A stretch of DNA of 9,636 bases from the NCBI GenBank assembly GCA_963714645.1, contig CAVQQX010000190.1, positions 1-9,636 on the forward strand, read 5' to 3'. Made by a program: the position numbers and the translations under genes. The notes below the pieces were generated by a model that saw nothing but the letters and a program-made list of their open reading frames with translations, was not told the origin of the DNA and made no database searches. The stretch's first letter is position 1; each line of letters begins with the position of its first letter. This DNA comes from RPQJ01 sp963714645 (GTDB lineage: Bacteria > Pseudomonadota > Gammaproteobacteria > Steroidobacterales > Steroidobacteraceae). This document shows positions 8,175 through 9,636 of the stretch, one piece after another.

Positions 8175-8617
8175 TGGACCTCAAGGACCTCTACCGCGAC
8201 ATCATCGTCGACCACAACCGGCACCCGCGGAACTTCCGCGACATGCCGGACGCCGACCGCCATGCCGACGGTTTCAACCCGCTGTGCGGCGACAAGCTCA
8301 CCGTGTTCGTCAAGCTCGACGGGGACCGGATCGCCGATATCTCGTTCAACGGCAGCGGCTGTGCGATTTCGGTGGCCAGTGCATCGCTGCTGACCGAGAG
8401 CGTCAAGGGCCGGACGGTCGGCGAGGCGGAGACCCTGTTCGCGCAGATGCACCGGCTGCTCACGCGCGACGACGCCGACGTCGACTTGGGGAGCCTCGGC
8501 AAGCTGGGCGCGCTCTCCGGAGTGCGTGAGTTCCCGGCCCGGGTCAAGTGCGCGAGCCTCTGCTGGCACACGCTCGATGCGGCGTTGCACCGCCAGGAAC
8601 GGGTGTCGACGGAGTGA
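8174..8617 (+). CDS. sufU: SufU, zinc-type sulfur acceptor / IscU-like protein
   Basis: SufU belongs to the IscU-like family and, where studied in Firmicutes, accepts persulfide sulfur from SufS using a bound zinc rather than acting as a scaffold. This protein has 147 residues, the same as B. subtilis SufU and longer than IscU (about 128), because of the SufU-type insert before the last cysteine (about residues 98-118). The expected zinc ligands are present: C38 and D40 in NPLCGD, C63 in GSGCAIS, and C126 in RVKCASLCWHTL. An additional cysteine, C130, lies four residues after C126. It starts one base inside the sufS stop, so the pair is translationally coupled, as expected for partners. No sufE is seen, which also favours SufU as the acceptor here. 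An IscU-like scaffold role cannot be excluded from sequence. Confidence 0.92.
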   Translation: MDLKDLYRDIIVDHNRHPRNFRDMPDADRHADGFNPLCGDKLTVFVKLDGDRIADISFNGSGCAISVASASLLTESVKGRTVGEAETLFAQMHRLLTRDDADVDLGSLGKLGALSGVREFPARVKCASLCWHTLDAALHRQERVSTE

Positions 8618-8662
8618 GGCCGGTGTGCCGGCACGACGGATCCCAAGCGGAGCAGGACTGAC

Positions 8663-9391
8663 TTGTACAAAGCCGACAACGAACCCGTGACGATCACCCG
8701 CGACGTGGACGCCATCATCGTCCCCGCCGGCGTCGCCGTGAAACTGCGCCAGGGCCAGCAGGGCTTCATCACGCAGGCGCTCGGAGGAAGCTTCACCGTC
8801 TACGTCGAAGGCAACCTCTTCCGCGTCGCCGGGAAGGATGCAGACGCGCTCGGCAAGGAACGCGCCGAGGTGCCGGACCTGCCACCGGACGCGAGCGACG
8901 ACGACGTACGCAAGCTCGTCTGGGAGCAGATGAAGGGCTGTTACGACCCGGAGATCCCCATCAACATCGTCGATCTGGGCCTCGTCTACGACTGCGATGT
9001 CGCGGCCGAGCCGGACGGCGGTCGCGTGGTCTCGGTGACGATGACCCTGACTGCGCCCGGCTGCGGCATGGGCGAGGTGCTGGTCGCCGACGTCCGCGAG
9101 AAGGTCGAGGTGATCCCAACGGTGAAGCGCGCCGACGTCGAGCTGGTATTCGACCCGCCGTGGAACCAGTCGATGATGTCGGAGGCCGCGCGTCGATGTC
9201 GCGCCCGTAGCCGGCCAGCTTGGCGAGTTCATCCGGCGGCGTCGCGAACGGCGTGCCCGGCACCTGCACGCCGGCCACTTCCTTCACGATCGCGATCTGG
9301 GAGAGCGCCTTGGAGCCTTCGTAGCGGTCGAGCGCGAGCGTCAGCGCGCGCCGCACGCGGGCGTCGTCGAACGGCTTCTTCTTGTGGTTGA
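8663..9391 (+). CDS. sufT: SufT, Fe-S maturation factor, with its 3' end replaced by unrelated sequence
   Basis: SufT-type proteins are MIP18/DUF59 proteins with an N-terminal extension, found in suf operons and implicated in Fe-S protein maturation. Residues 1-70 form the extension (ITRDVDAIIVPAG, then ITQALGGSFTVYVEGN and GKDADALGKE). Residues about 82-168 form the DUF59 domain: DPEIPINIVDLGLVYDC, the conserved cysteine C134 in TAPGCGMGE, and VELVFDPPWNQSMMSEAAR ending at residue 177. Family members normally end a few residues later with a short leucine-rich tail. Here the frame instead runs 65 more codons in arginine-, alanine- and serine-rich sequence that is antisense to the substrate-binding-protein fragment. 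Only about 8663-9193 is therefore genuine sufT. The start is TTG, supported by AGGA 5 nt upstream and by alignment of MYKADNEPVTITRD with family N-termini. It lies 45 nt after sufU. Confidence 0.8.
   Translation: MYKADNEPVTITRDVDAIIVPAGVAVKLRQGQQGFITQALGGSFTVYVEGNLFRVAGKDADALGKERAEVPDLPPDASDDDVRKLVWEQMKGCYDPEIPINIVDLGLVYDCDVAAEPDGGRVVSVTMTLTAPGCGMGEVLVADVREKVEVIPTVKRADVELVFDPPWNQSMMSEAARRCRARSRPAWRVHPAASRTACPAPARRPLPSRSRSGRAPWSLRSGRARASARAARGRRRTASSCG
9186..9200. other. Abrupt junction joining sufT to an oppositely oriented gene fragment
   Basis: Left of this point the plus strand encodes the conserved C-terminal part of SufT (MMSEAAR ends at 9193). Right of it the minus strand encodes the interior of a peptide-binding protein (YGRDID ends at 9192). 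Neither gene has its natural end, and no intergenic sequence, inverted repeat, target duplication or terminator lies between them. The boundary bases GCGCGTC could belong to both sides, so a join at a short shared sequence is plausible. The exact base cannot be fixed by eye. Confidence 0.75.
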
Positions 9392-9636
9392 TGGCGACCA
9401 TCAGGATGCAATCCCAGGCCGATTCCTGGACGGTGATCTTGTCGCCGAGCGCCGCCTTCAGGTTGTCGCGGTCCTTCGGCGTGAAGCCGCGGAACTGGAT
9501 GTGCGCGCGCTCGCCGCGGACCGCCGCCACCTGCGCGGCCGAGTCGCGCACGAAGATGGCGCGGAAGCTGTCGAGGTAGGGCTTGCCCTTGTCCCAGTAG
9601 TTGGGATTCTTCTTGCCGATCACGTGCGAGCCCTTG
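9194..9636 (-). pseudogene. Internal fragment of a peptide ABC transporter substrate-binding protein
   Basis: About 147 residues of a family-5 extracellular solute-binding protein (the DppA/OppA group, which delivers peptides to ABC importers in the periplasm) are readable on the minus strand. Typical landmarks are GSHVIGKKNPNYWDKGKPYLDSF near the right edge, then a segment on repeated sampling of the ligand (RDSAAQVAAVRGERAHIQF), and NHKKKPFDDARVRRALTLALDR, the VRxAxxxAxDR block of the family. The piece ends in PPDELAKLAGYGRDID. The frame is open at the right window edge, so the N-terminal part may exist outside. The C-terminal part, expected to be 150 residues or more, is absent because the sequence turns into antisense sufT near 9192. 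The frame stays open by chance to 8961, but that stretch has no family character. No promoter or start is visible. The specific substrate cannot be assigned. Confidence 0.8.

Noticed and set aside
8619..8632. Small hairpin GCCGG-TGTG-CCGGC between sufU and sufT as a terminator or attenuator
   Set aside because: The stem is only 5 bp, there is no T-tract after it, and the operon clearly continues into sufT, so it is likely chance in GC-rich DNA.
9382..9579. 65-codon plus-strand frame at the right end as a small gene
   Set aside because: It is antisense to recognisable solute-binding-protein sequence and has no ribosome-binding site or motif.

Overview
This is a high-GC chromosomal window, roughly two-thirds G+C by eye, from a Gram-negative bacterium. 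An Mla lipid-transport operon implies an outer membrane. The Rrf2 regulator heading the suf operon resembles the SUF-associated regulators of Xanthomonas-type Gammaproteobacteria, so a gammaproteobacterium is the best guess. That guess comes from remembered family features, not from a search.

Left part (1-2771, minus strand): mlaF, mlaE, mlaD and mlaC, transcribed right to left and tightly packed. They encode the ATPase, permease, MCE-domain protein and periplasmic shuttle that move phospholipids between the inner and outer membranes. mlaC runs off the left edge, so its C-terminus and any mlaB lie outside the window.

Intergenic hinge (2772-2911): about 140 bp between divergent mlaF and the Rrf2 gene. 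It holds a good sigma-70-type promoter for the suf side (TTGGCT, 17 bp, TAAAAT). An IscR type-1-like site lies over the -10 element, which suggests the operon is autoregulated by its Fe-S-sensing first gene. Only a weak promoter candidate is visible for mla.

Right part (2912-9193, plus strand): a complete suf Fe-S cluster operon in the order rrf2 regulator, sufB, sufC, sufD, sufS, sufU, sufT. The genes are spaced by 45 nt or less, and three joints overlap. SufB, SufC and SufD form the scaffold and ATPase complex. SufS mobilises sulfur from cysteine and SufU very likely accepts it; SufS and SufU both carry the residues used in the Bacillus-type zinc-dependent handover. SufT is a maturation factor. 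No sufE or sufA is seen.

Right edge (about 9186-9636): the suf operon breaks abruptly. sufT loses its last few codons, and at the same point an internal piece of a peptide-ABC-transporter substrate-binding protein begins on the opposite strand. Both genes are cut at one junction with no mobile element between them. This is either a rearrangement or a chimeric join in the assembly, and it is the most anomalous thing in the window.

The rest looks like well-known housekeeping machinery. I found no phage, IS, CRISPR, tRNA or rRNA signal and no convincing undescribed system.
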